Of a stretch of DNA of 64,000 nucleotides, positions 37,940-50,719 are shown piece after piece (position 1 is the first letter of the stretch; the number at the start of each line of letters is the position of its first letter). This DNA is from Todiramphus chloris collaris (lineage: Eukaryota > Chordata > Aves > Coraciiformes > Alcedinidae): contig JANVCC010000261.1 of the NCBI GenBank assembly GCA_025345505.1, forward strand, positions 6,837,833 through 6,901,832, read 5' to 3'. Made by a program: the position numbers and the translations under genes. The notes beneath the pieces were generated by a model. The model searched no databases. It worked only from the letters and a program-made list of their open reading frames with translations, and was not told the origin of the DNA.

Positions 37940-40900
37940 CTCCCTATGAAAGCAGAAAGAAACCCTGTTCATTGTTAGGGTCGCTAGGTATAGGAATGAG
38001 TACTGCTAATGAGTAGGAAGGAAGACTGAAGTCATACATTTTACAGCAGTGCCCCAGATCATGGTGGTGAAAATGAGTACCACTGAAAAAATCTGTGACA
38101 CATTAGTACAGCAGGTGAAAGAAATTCATATTGCTGGTACTTATGTTGTACCTGTCGTGTGGATAAATACAGCAAAGAACTTCTGTTTTGCAAGGCTGCC
38201 AGTCTAGCAACTTTACTGAGTGCTAAATTTCAAAGGAAAAAATAGCATTTTATGGCTTCATTTATCTTCTCCCTGTGCTATGAATAGCTGAAGAGTTACC
38301 TGGGGTTTCAGCTGCCCAGTTGCCATTGACTTCAATGACAAAAGCATGGCTAAACCCCTATGGCTCTATAAAAATCCTAATCATATCTGCTTAGTTTACC
38401 GACAAAAACGAGTTGTTATTACTGTCAGCTCAGCATAGCCAATATAACTGTTAAAGAGCAAACTGAATAGCACTCTGCCTTGCATATTATCAACAAAATT
38501 GTCAGCCAGATTTTGATTCCAGAGATTTTACTGCTAGCGATGACTAGTGTTGCGCACAGCTAAATGACCAGGCAGCTTAGTTTCTTCTGGATGAAACCCC
38601 AAATACAAATCCCATGGTTCTGCAAAACTGTGCTGGCATTGCTGCGAGCACTGTGCACCCAGACACCTTACAAGTTCACTAGTAGTTCATGTTCCAGTTC
38701 AGTCAGAAAACACCATGAAAATCACTTTTATCAGAGTCATTCTGACTCTGCTGTCAGTGTTATTTGCAGGAAGGATGTGGGGAGGTTAACAAGCATGGAT
38801 TTCATATCAAAATATGCATATCTAATATTTATTAATGAAAAAAAATTTTTTTTTGGTATGAAATGAATAGAAGCACTGTCCTTAGCAAAGCCATAGAGAG
38901 AGTCCTCAGCAACAAGAGGAACATACTCAGCTTGTGGGAAGTTTGGGCATGAGGATGGGCAGGGAGTCAGTGTGATACCTCTCTGAGTTTTTTCTATTAG
39001 AATGGAGTAGCAATTCTGTTTCATGACTAAAGGGTTATAAAGGAGATCCTTCCAGTCCTCATTAAGACTTTTTGGGTTATTAAAACAGTGTTTTCCCCAT
39101 ATCTTATCCTTCTGGTTCCTGCACCTGACAACTAAAGCAATAATGGAGTTTCATTCACCAGCAGTGCTCTGTGGAAATAACAATAGGAGAACAACTTTCC
39201 TGCTGGTATCTCACATGTTAAAAGCAAAACAAAATAAAAAAAAATAATACTTTGAGGGAGTTTGTCTGCATGTGTAAGGTCTCAAAGCGTTTAGGTATAT
39301 ACACTTCATAAAAGTGCAATGAAAAAAAAAATTTTTGACCTAATTTTACTAACACAGCTTTCAATCTAGATCAAAAATTAAGAGAAATGAATTATATAGA
39401 TAGTGACTTTCCCTGTGTCATTTTAAAATTTGTGCTTCTTGTTCTTTCATATTTCTACTAGATAGTGTGACAGAAATGTCTGGAACAGGAAGAGTACCTT
39501 AAAAATCAACCTTAAAGATCAGACTGCACTTTAAACCTGTGTCTGTCATGAGTCTTGTAATGTCTAACAAGGAAATACAGAGCTAGCAACACAGCTACAA
39601 CATCTAAAAGAAATTAGAATTGTCACCTTAACATTTGTGTTTGCTTTTATGATGTTATATGTGTGTGTTTGTGCAGTGAGGGCAGAGAGGTTGTTTAAAA
39701 CAAGTTACACACACACACAAAAAAAAAAGAAGCCCTTCTTTTTTCTTCCTAAGATCTCATAATTATGAAAGAGGAAAAAATGACAAACAAGGGATTGATG
39801 GCAATGAGAAAGGAAAGAGCTATGTGCTCAAACACAATGATTTGCACTGTTATGTGCATATCTTGTCAGTTATTTCCTTTTATTTTAATTAGAGGTTTTT
39901 TTGTAAAATATTGTCATCAGAGGAGATGCACATCATGGGTGCTGTCAGAAGACAACAGAGAAGTCAAGAAGGAAGACCAGGGCAAACACAGTGCACTAAG
40001 AAACATTGCTGAAGTGGAAGGCAGGATGAAACTGCCTTTGAGAAAAGGCAGCAAGGTGAAGGGACAGCAGCATATCCATTCTTCCCAGGCCTGGTGGTGT
40101 TGTCAGCAGGGGGACTCACATCAAAAACCTCGAGAGAAGTACCTCCCTCATACATGCTAATTTTTTTGGAGTTCATGGCAGTTTCCCTTCTTGGTTTTTT
40201 TTTTTCAGCCTTTCCTATGCCTAAAATGGACCCACTCCTACATATTCCATTCCTAGCTATTTTGGAGATGTGCAAGAGCAGAGTTATGAAATCCACATGA
40301 GTGTCATGCAATAATGTGCTCTCTGGATGTCACACAAAGAAAGCTGTGTGCTCTTTCTTTTCACAGCTCATGCAATCAGGTTTTAAGATGGTCCCTGAGA
40401 CAGCACCCAGTATGTATGACTGGATGTATGCTGGGCTGCAATGAGTCTCATAAATGAGCATATTCTGAGGGAATTTCTTTCTGCCCTTCCATGGGCTCAA
40501 AGTGAATTGCAGCCTCTTGTTGCCTTTGCTTGTGACATTACCCATCCTTCCAGAAACAATCTTTGTCCATATTTATTCCTTAGCTACTAGCAATTCATAT
40601 CACGTCTGTCCTTTTATACTAATTATATCAGCTTTCAACAAGTAAATCTGGCCTTCTGTTCCTTTCTCCTGTAAAAAAAAAATAAATACGTAAATATATC
40701 TTGGAAAATGTTGTGCAAAGATGGACTTGCAGTTAACAGAGGATGGAGTACTTGAAAATGTAGGTCTATAACACAATGTAGCTTATCAAAATCTATTTCT
40801 TGAGCTAAAGCTTCAATTTAATGAGCATGCTAACATTTCAGCAGTCATTATACATTGAAAAAAAGTTTCCAATAATTAAGGATAATTGGCAATGGAAATA

Positions 40901-43900
40901 AAAAGAACAGATGATAATGGCTCTGCAGCAGACTTCAGCAGCTTGCTCTTTCAGCACGCGCTGGCTAAGATGGCAGAGGCAAAGGTTTTAAAGTGGCAGT
41001 CCAGACTGGTCAACTGTGTCTTGATAGTTATTCACCTAAATTTTTATACCCTGTGTTTCTGCCTCCATTTTTTGGTCACTTTGCAAGTTGTTGTTCTCGC
41101 TTGTCTTTTTTTTTCTTTCTGGACTGCCCACAACATAATATTCCAGGGCTAATTACCAACCAAATTAAGTCTATATTTAATGATTATGAAGTGTCAGAAT
41201 CTAAGCTTCTATTAGCATTCCCTTTAATGTCATCACACATAAAACAAGTCACTTTCAACACCCCGACTAACCTGGACTGCCAGCTTTTATTAAGTTTTCA
41301 GATTAAATAGCTTTAATATATAATAATGTTGTTGAATACGTAGGGATTTTAATAGTCTACCCAGCATTTTCCACAGCTTACTGACTTCTTTATGGTGGAG
41401 CAGGGGAAAAACAGGAGGACTCTTCATAACATTAGAGTAAATGCACTTTGGATCATGGCTGTGCCTACTAGCTCCACTGTGGTTAAACTCTTTCCACAAT
41501 ATTACCTTCCATTTTCATTAATTTAAATCTTGGCTGTTAAAAGAGTTTGTTGTAGCATGGAAAAGGAATACAAAAGGGACAAATTCAAGGACTACAATAA
41601 CAGCCTTTACACTATTTGTTTTGAAACTAAGATATTCACTCACCCTTGAATCTCCCTTATGATGCTGCCTATGGCAAAATGATGCCTTTATTAAAAAAAA
41701 AAATAATAAAAGGGATGCTTTGTTTTTGCTTCTGCCTCAGAAACTATGTATCTGGACTTGGTTGTCTATTCTATCCTGCTGTCAATCAAAATGACTGAAA
41801 AAAAAAATCCCACAGTTAACACACGCATACAGAAACAGTGAATGATTTAATGATTTGATCTGTTTATAACACCATAGCATGCCCAATCTAAAAATCAAAG
41901 AAGTATCTGCCTAATTTCTGTGGTAGAGATGGCAATTTGGGAATATCGCTTTGGTTTTGAGCAAGAAAGCTTCAAATTACTTATGCAGGTCATTAAAAAA
42001 AAGTGACAAGAGAGCTTTGCAATTGCAGGACATCATTATGTGTCTGAATATACCACCCATGTTACAAAAGATTACTTTAGAAATTCTAGAAAGAGTTTTC
42101 CATTCTTTTAATTGAAAGTTGGTTTTTTAACTTGCATCATCTGGAAAGTCAGGAACTTCAGTTACCCTGAGACCCCTGCACAAAACTTAGACACAGAAAC
42201 CTGTATTTTCTGTTCAGAATTGCATCATAGTCCTAAAGTCCAGCCTCATGAGGCCTAAAAGGGATAACAAATTCAATAGATCTCCACTTCCAAGTGAAAA
42301 GAATACTGGATTTTCCTACCCAAGTGGTGCTTTAAGAAGGCCTTGAGAATTACTGGAGGAGTTCCAAACTGCTTGAAAGGCTTTAGGGAAACATTATAGT
42401 TTTAACTGCAGAGGAGCCTACTTTTTCTTTCATATTTCAAAGAGAAGTGCTCTCTGAAAATGAAGCCACCACTCTGCTCACAGATTATTGATAAAATTAA
42501 ATGGCAAAATGTAAATTGCCCTTTATCTCTTTAGAAAATAATTGCATTAAAAAATCCAAATTTCATGTGGAAATACTTACTGAAATAAGTAAAATTAACA
42601 GGAGCTGGTCCATAGTTTAGAATGAAGGCAAAGGTGTGTTTTTCTTAATCATTACAATTTATAAATGATCAGTTCAATTAATCCCAAAAGGTTATGACTG
42701 AATTCTCATTTTCATTAAGTCCTCTTTATGCCTCTACACAAGTGCACAGGGGCTTTGAAATGCACATAATTGTAACTGATGCCAGAACAACATAAAGTGG
42801 CCTTAGTGCAGTTGAGAATAAGGCCCTTAATTTGGAATGTTTCAGATGTGTTAAACTCACTAAAAAATACTAGAATAATTTCAAGTGGTTTTACAAGTGT
42901 ATCATTAGAAGGCATATTTCATTAAAAGAAAAATCCTAAATGTGAAGTGATTAGTTTGCAATATCCACTAATCTCTTCTGGTAATTTCTTTCAACATTTA
43001 ATAAGAATTTTTACTATATTGCATAAATTCTAATATTCTTTATATACATTTACAACATTCAGTGCAATGGCTCTGAAAGAGTTGGCATGGTTTACTATAA
43101 ATAAAACAACAGCCTTGTCCCTCAGATAGAATCAATTTAAATGTAGAAACTCAGCTTTCAGATTTCAACCATTAGAACAATTTAGAAATGGAGATGTGAT
43201 TTAGATGGAGAGTAACTTTACTGGCACATCAAAAGATCTTTGAGAAGTTTTAGAGTTTCATCTGTCACAAGAGGTCTAGACTGGTAGATACTGCAGTGGG
43301 CTCAGATACTAGATGCTCAGCCAGTTTGCAACAAAAGCAGAAACTGATCAAACACGGTCCATTTTACACTTTGCTGACAAAAAAAAATGAAACAGTCTGA
43401 CCTCTGCATCTTTTATACCATACCCCTTCATATGGTAGTGCATAGATGGCATGATAGAGGTCCTCAGAAGGTCGCTTGCACTGGGATCACCACTGACAAA
43501 TACTCTGATAAACATCCCTAACATTATGAGATTCAGTGAGAGTGAGCTTTGTCAAAGAGGTAGTAATTAAAATGTCACATGAAAGCAAATATACTGTTTT
43601 GGCTCACTAGTGCCAGCTTTTAAACTTCAAGAACTAATCTTCTTTCCAGGAAAGTAAGAATCTTTATCACTGTCTCCCAAGTTGGACTGTATATTTCATA
43701 GATACCAAGCTTTGTGTCAACCAATGCGTGATATTCATAAAAATATTTCAATTAAAATTTTTGCAGAGTTGCAAATAGGTATAGCTTCCTTCACAAAAAC
43801 AACGGCATGGGGTTTGTTCTGGGACCTTCCTTTTTCCTTTGATGTCACTTAAACGTAGGTCTGGGAACCCAGGTTTTCTACCACATAACCCATGGTTCAC

Positions 43901-44239
43901 TTTGACTGCCTGCCTCAGATGGAAGAAGAATCTGTAACCCAGACTCTGAGATTTGAGAAGTTAAGCAACAGAGTTAGGACTCCAGACTTTAGGACCACTC
44001 GCTTTACTAAATTGCTAGCCAGGGTGCTCTGGGAGACCATGAAGAGGACCACAGTTGCTTTGGATGCCTGCTGGGTTTAAAAAAAAATAGTAATTATGAG
44101 CTCTCAGGAACAAAGCATCCTGTTACAGAGAAAGATAAGACACTTTGTCAGGAGGCTAAGCAGGAAATTCTTAAAGAAATAAACTGCAAAGAGAGATCAT
44201 ACATGAGTGGAGTCAAGGACAGGCAATGAAACAGAAGTG

Positions 44240-44572
44240 CAACAACATTTCGTAGGTGTTTGGGGGTGAACACAGGAAAACCAAAGCTCAGCTGGACTAG
44301 GCCAAGTTGTTTTCATTAGTGGCAGATGGTAAAATCAAAGGCAACAGTTACAATTTAGGGCTTGGGACCTTCAGACTGACATTAGGAAAAACTTCTTCAT
44401 TGTAAAGTTAAGGCAGTAGAGAAACAGCTTACCCATAGAGGTCCTTCCAAGACTTCACTAGACAAAGCAACATCTGATACAATCTAGTATTGAGTGTAGT
44501 CCTGATTCAAGTGGGAGGCACGGTGCCTGCATGACTGTTAATGTCCTTCCAGACAGTATTTCTATGATTCTG
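44240..44572 (+). mobile_element. CR1 LINE 3' end, degraded
   Basis: The anchor is 'cagactgacattaggaaaa' at about 44372-44390, followed by 'acttcttcattg', the CR1 segment just before the 3' UTR. 'gaggtccttccaagac' follows, and the tail 'gtccttccagacagtatttc' with 'tatgattctg' ends at about 44572. CR1 elements characteristically end in short attctatg-type repeats, of which one remains. Only about 0.2-0.33 kb is present and it is strongly diverged, with no coding frame. The 5' limit is a guess, and only about 44369-44572 is secure. Confidence 0.75.
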
Positions 44573-46376
44573 AAAATGGGTATGTATAAAAACCTTTCTG
44601 AAGACTGTCTCAGAATGAAAATTAATCACAATAACACTAACAGAATGATGATGTACAATCTCTGTTTGATCTTTGCTGTGTGCAAGGTCATCTTCCTTTT
44701 CACTGATCACTCTTCCTTCCATCCTTCCACTGTCTCTTCTTTTTTCCCATGACATCTAGTTCATCTCCTAGCTCTTACCTTTCATGCTTTTCAAAGCTCT
44801 GAGTATCCCTACCTATTTGTTCTTCGACTCTAATGAGTTGCTCTTTGACATTTCCACTCCATCAGTGATAGTAGCCCAAACTATTCACTTGGCAGTTTCT
44901 GCCACAGGAGTCTTAGCACTTTTACAAATAGAGTGCACTCCTTGAATTAGTGCATAAAGCCATTAACCTCTTATCTTTTAATTCCCACCTACAGGATTTG
45001 GAAACAGACAACAGATAATAGCTGGGTTAAAGGCCAGTGGGGACTGCTGATATCTAGTTTAAAAGTTTACAATGACGTGGAACCATCAGGTTAAAAAAAT
45101 GGCATCGATAATCTTTATTGTAATTATTATATTCTTTTTATGGCTTATGTCCTCATCTGCTGTCTCACTGTAAATTCACTACCTACGTACATTTTGTCTT
45201 ATCTTGCAAGTTAGGCAGCACACTTCCCATAGTCTTGACACAGTACTTCACAAAAAAAGGTCCATATCATTTTTAATCTCATATAAACTGATGAGTAGAA
45301 TAAGCATCAGTGTCACTGTGTTTAAGAAAGTTATTTCATTTTAACAATGTTGTTTCAGAAATTCCAGTAACTATGGACATAAGTTAAAAATAATTCTTAT
45401 GATTCAACAAAGAAACTGTAATTTCCAGGTGCTTTTTATGGAAAACGATGCATTTTTATTTAGAGAATCATTTATTTCATGACAAAGTCATCCATAGGGT
45501 CCACAAGTTACCATATGCATAAAAGGGAAATCAGATAAAACACAGCATAAACCAAAGTGAATATTAGTATAAAATCCAATTCAGTAAGCCTAAGTAAGAT
45601 ATTCACAGAGCATTGCACTTGTTATTTGAGGGCTGAACTGAGATTACATCAAAAGCATTACCAGTCCTCGATGACAGGAAGAGGAAAAAGGACCCTTATA
45701 CCTGTCAGTAAAAAAGTTACACATTGGAGTGTGACTTGGCTATCTATCCTGAACAGCAGCAGTTCAAGGAAACAGTACCCCAGGGGCCAGAGAAAAAACT
45801 GTGCCTTAGAGGTCACAGTTCTTCCCGGATTTCTCTCTGCTCTGATGGAGTTCTAAGTCATTTCATTCTTCCACATAAATCATCTTATTTCTCTTAAAGC
45901 ATAAGTTCATCTATCTACAGAGTTTTTGCTTCCAAAACTTCCTGCTACCTTCTGATTTACCTGTATCTAGAAAAACTGAGTGCAAATTCTTTTTGCCTTC
46001 TCTGAGGGAAATCCATGGTAAAATATCTTCCTTTTGGATGTGGGACTCCATTCCTAATAAAATGTAGATGCTATGTCAGGAGCTTTAGTCATCAGCTTGC
46101 AAGAAAATTACAGTGAAGGTCTAAGCAACAGAACAACCATGTTTATCAACTGCTAATGGCCTTTCCTCATGCCAGGAGAAAAGAAAAAAAGTAAACATAA
46201 AACCCCCCCAACCATATGCAAATGTAGTTGTTTTACAGCTAATTATTGTGAAAGGCAACAAGCTGTAGAAACTTTACATTTTCTTCCACATTGTCTTTTC
46301 TGTAAATTTGACCATTTTGTCCTTCTTGTCTTTGTTTTCCCATTATATAATGTGAACAGATAGAATGAGTGGGGAT

Positions 46377-46418
46377 TAAAAAACCAAACCAAAACAACAA
46401 CCACCAAACCAAACAACC
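46377..46418. repeat. A/C-rich AACC-type low-complexity tract
   Basis: A stretch of almost only A and C with repeated accaaacc units. It is the complement type of the GGTT tracts elsewhere. Confidence 0.75.
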
Positions 46419-46942
46419 GTTCCTGAGGAGGAGGAAAAAAAAAATACACATTCCTTTCATATTTGTGAATTTCAGAATGGGCTTGTGAAACATCTGCAAG
46501 TATTTGTTGAGGTTTTCCAAAGGAGTAAATACTATCCTCATTTCATTACACATGAAATGCAAGAAGCAGCAGATACATAATACTCCCTGCTTCATTAATA
46601 AAAGGAGTAATTATCTTCCTTATTTTATGATTATTACAACAGTATTTTGCGGTCAGGTCAATCACATGATATTTTCTCTCTATTTTCCTTTTTACCCAGA
46701 GAATCCCACATGACTGCAAAAGCAATTGAAAACGAGGTGTGAAGCCTATGTCCTCAAAGCAGTTGCTGTAATTGCCTCAGACACGTTGTAAAATTGCAAT
46801 TAAAGGAACAAGAAAGTTGCAGAGCTGAAGAATGTCACCCATTTCTATAGCTTTTGTCATTCATCAGCTCCTCAGCTGAATTTTGGGCAGAAGGTGTAGT
46901 TCAGCAAGTTTCTCTGTGGCATATCTCTGATCCAAAGGAGAG

Positions 46943-47023
46943 GTTTGATTTTGTTGTGGTTTTGGTTTGATTTTGTTTTGTTTTTTTTTGTTGTTGTTGG
47001 TTGGTTGGTTGGTTTTTTTTTTC
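46943..47023. repeat. G/T-rich tract with GTT and GGTT units
   Basis: About 80 bases of nearly pure T and G, including T9, three GTT units, four GGTT units and a final T10 run. It resembles the tract at 12734-12776. Confidence 0.85.
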
Positions 47024-49521
47024 CAGCTTGCTGCTTCTCTAGACGTCATTGAAGAAAAAGCCAGAAGCAGACAACAGTGATGGTAGCAGTTCTTTTACTG
47101 CCAAGTCACAGAACTTAAAAAAAATAGGGATTTCAGTGCTGATCCCAAGACCTCTGAAAAATTGTCTTCCAAAATCAGTGCTCAGGATGCATAATTTAAG
47201 CCTTTGTTATATTATCAGATAATGTGCATTCAAGTGCTTTCCCACATTCTCCTGGGTGAGTAGAGTATATCAAGTGGGATACTTAAAATACAATCAATTA
47301 TCTCATATATATCTTATGTCACATATGGTTACTTACACTGGGCAGGTAGAAGACTGATTCTGTAACTGTGTCAAGCCTTATCTCCTGTACTGGTCCATCA
47401 GCATAAGATTATATATACTGGTTCAGTCCTAAGCTTCATAGCTTGGTATTGTGTTTTCAATAGTGGATATGAGAATATTTCTAGAGAAAACCAAAACCAA
47501 GTCAAGTGTATTGACATTTCACCTTAGCACAGATACTTTCAGATCAGAAACTTGAGTTGCCATGGGATGATTGATTGACTTTGTTGCTTTTCAGACTACA
47601 CGGAAAAGTTTGAGAATCCCCATGAATAAGAATACAGTGACAGTTTGTGAAAAGTACACACTGATAATGATGAGAAATAATTTGATTTTATATCTTTCTA
47701 AGGTTGAACAGATTATGAAAGCATGGAGAAAAGGTCAGGCAAAATATGGTCTTACCTACATACATCCTATGCTGATCATTTGCCAATGAGTGTCATCAGT
47801 GTGTGGCTTTCTTGGATTTATAGTGGTGGAAGAGAAAGTTCAGAAGGTTCAGTATCATAAACTTGTATCATTTCATGTAATGGATCTTCCTCCTTAAACT
47901 GTCACTGCATATCTTATAAGTCTTACCTACGGTCCATCGTTTTAAGAAAAAAACCCAAGAGGATGGGAGATGGGAGATGGATGGCGAGAATTGACTAGCT
48001 GTGGTTTCAATCACTTAATGACCTCAAGACCCACATTAACTTGCTGAGTGTTATTAAGACAGATGTCTGTAGCTGTGTAAATTCTCTGTGATGAAAAAGT
48101 GTCTGAATAAGCAGGAAATTAGTCCTGAAATATTGTAAAATCCTGCACTGTTAATATACCCTGAGGAGGATGTTACATCTGAGGTTTAGATGTACTTATA
48201 TAAAGCTCCCTATCTTGGAGCTAATGAAGAGATGACAGTTTTGCTGCAGTGTCTGTGAAGTGTTTTAATGACTACAGATTAATCAGTTTCTAAAGCAGCA
48301 TTCCCTAGTGGTTCCCCACCCCAAAAATCATCACCCAAAACAAGCAACTGAGTGCCATTAATAATTAAAAAATAAAGGTATAAAACAACAAGGGAAAAAC
48401 AAAAGAAAACCCCCAGCCCCTCACCTCTTCATATCATGAAAGCTGGAAACATTTATAGTCACATTCTCCACAAGAAAAAAAAGCCAGAGATGACAGTGGA
48501 TTTAGTGGAGCAGTCAGTTAATTGTTACGGTGAGGGTTTTAATTTTCTTCTCAATGTAAATCACAATTGAGGAAAGCATCTGCCACCTCCGATATTTCCT
48601 GTGCAGTAAATTTAAATGGATTAATCACCCTGCTTGTTCTGAAGTTCTGAAGAATGATGGGCACTTGCCAATGGGCTCTGGAGTCCCTGGCTCATTGATT
48701 TTTAGCTGTCTAGGGGGAATTGGTGGGGCTATGGAATGATTTAAATAGAAATTAAAAAATAAATCATGCTCAAACATTATTTTCCCACCCATTTCCACAC
48801 CCTATCATCAGAAACTGATTAAAATATTTTCCCGGAGATTGAGTGGGTTTGCTAGCAGAATATCAGGAAAGGATTGTACTCGAACACAGTTAAATGAAGC
48901 TTGTAAAGTTGGCTTTGCATAGGAACATTTTTACCCGTCCCGTAGAATTCCTTAAGTCAGTGGTTGATACAAAATGTCTCCGTCAACAGCCGTTTTTCCA
49001 AATAACTTCAGTGAGTTTTTCTTCTGCCTGAAATGTGCAACCTCCCACTCTGATGTTCATGGAAATTTGGCAACCTGCAGAGCCCATGTGAACCATTCAT
49101 GGCCAACTGTCTTGTTACATGGTGCCTTTCTGTACGATTGCTAATTCCCATTAAAACAGAGATGCTGAGGGGTGGGGCTGGGGTGTGGGAAGCCAGCGTT
49201 CAGTCTGCCCAGTGCTCATCTTGCAGGTAAACAATGTCTGTAGCTGCAATGGGGTCTTGCACGGTTCTAAATGTGAGAGAAGATGGTACAAGAAAGAGTC
49301 TCTCATTTAAGAAACTGCTTCACTGCTGAAGAGAAGCTCCTGATCCACAGAAAAGCAGCATATAAGAAGCTGGGAACTAGAAAACCTTATGATTCATTTG
49401 AAAGAAACCCTTTGCTGTTCTCAAGAGAGTGCATCATGCTTTTGTGCTTCTGGTCTTTTTTCATCCATTTTAGAAAATGTCTTTGTGTTCCTCATACTCC
49501 TACTTTTAATTTGTTTTCCTC

Positions 49522-49537
49522 TTTTTTTTTTTTTTTT
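49522..49537. repeat. Run of 16 T
   Basis: A homopolymer followed by cag, which imitates a splice acceptor. No open exon with a donor follows at a sensible distance. Confidence 0.9.
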
Positions 49538-50702
49538 CAGTTTAATTTTGAGTTTCCCTGCCTTACAGTGTATTTCAGAACGATAATATACATTTGCCCA
49601 TTCATTATTTTATCAAAAAATAACTGTTCTATCAAGACACATTTTCTAGTCTTTCCATGTGGTTACTAAAGTGAAGAGATTTTTTTTTCCCTGTGTTTTT
49701 TTCTGTGCCTGAGCTAAAATTAATCATACTGAAGGCCTAGAAACCATTCAAAAACAAATGCTGCCAAAACTCATCAGCCTTGCAGATCTGAAATGATGGG
49801 AGGATAAATAGCTGCTTTGGTGAGATTAGTTGTCTATTTGTATGAAAAAGAAAAAAATCATGTAAGGTTAGGTCATAAACGTATGGCTGAAATCTCTTCT
49901 GCTTTCATTTTCTAACTGAAGCCTTGATTTAAGCAACCTGTGAAATAGCATGAAGTGTAAGTAGATAGCTGCTTTGGCTGTACAAATTAGCTGCTTTTAA
50001 AGGTATTAATGTCTATGTAGGTATGATAGAGAACATCTTTTGCCTTAGGATCTCAATATGCCTCATGTATATTCACTAATTAAGCTTCACAATAAGCTTG
50101 CAAGTTAAATAAAGAGTATGAAGAGATTTTTCCGTGCACAAAGCCCTGCCAGACTGGAAGACAGTAGCTGTTTCTAAATGTAAACCAATATTTTTCAAAA
50201 CTGCAAAGGCAATCCAGCTTTGTAATGAATTTTAAATGGACATGAGCACCTTTATGAAATCTTAGAAATGTTGCCATGAAGAGAGTAATGACCTTAGGAT
50301 TCAGCTTCCAATCAACATCCCAAGCAAAAAGCCCCTTCTTAGCAGGAACATCATTTTTTCAACATCATGCTCTCTTAGCCATGCTCAGATGAGTCAGGGG
50401 TGATTCACAGGAAGGACAGCCAACGGCTGCATTTTCCTACCCCAGTTAGAAAATAGATATGCAGCTTCTTATTCAGGTTGGAAGTACAGCGAAAAAAATA
50501 TATGGCTGTTTGAACACAGAGTTTGTAATTTACAGCATGGATGGAAGGGTATAAACTACTTTGATTTCCTACTGGGTTTCTCAGTACATGGCATAAAGCA
50601 AAGAGCAACAGTCTGTGTGCCAGTAGTGTATTATTTAATCCAGACAACATAAAGACTGGATGATCAAACTATGATGATGCTTCTAAGCAATAACAAAACC
50701 TC

Positions 50703-50719
50703 TTTTTTTTTTTTTTTTT
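50703..50719. repeat. Run of 17 T
   Basis: A homopolymer followed by cccctc. Simple-sequence DNA. Confidence 0.9.

Larger units (their letters stand above)
31791..44239. other. Unique non-coding DNA
   Basis: No gene or further transposable element recognised. The stretch contains simple repeats and hairpins listed separately and the longest open frame in the window (37261-37830). Frames of 113-131 codons at 32068-32409 and 39765-40160 have no recognisable motif. The block around 40860-41160 has an even base mix and a CACGCG motif near 40957, and may be constrained, but I cannot tell. Confidence 0.5.

Noticed and set aside
43850..44080. MIR-like ancient SINE
   Set aside because: Fragments such as gggaacccaggt and aagttaagcaacagag recall MIR, but their order and spacing do not fit. 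The match is too weak.
49214..49233. Donor-like cag|gtaaac preceded by a cag acceptor-like site (14-nt exon)
   Set aside because: The polypyrimidine tract is poor and the enclosed length too short to be convincing.
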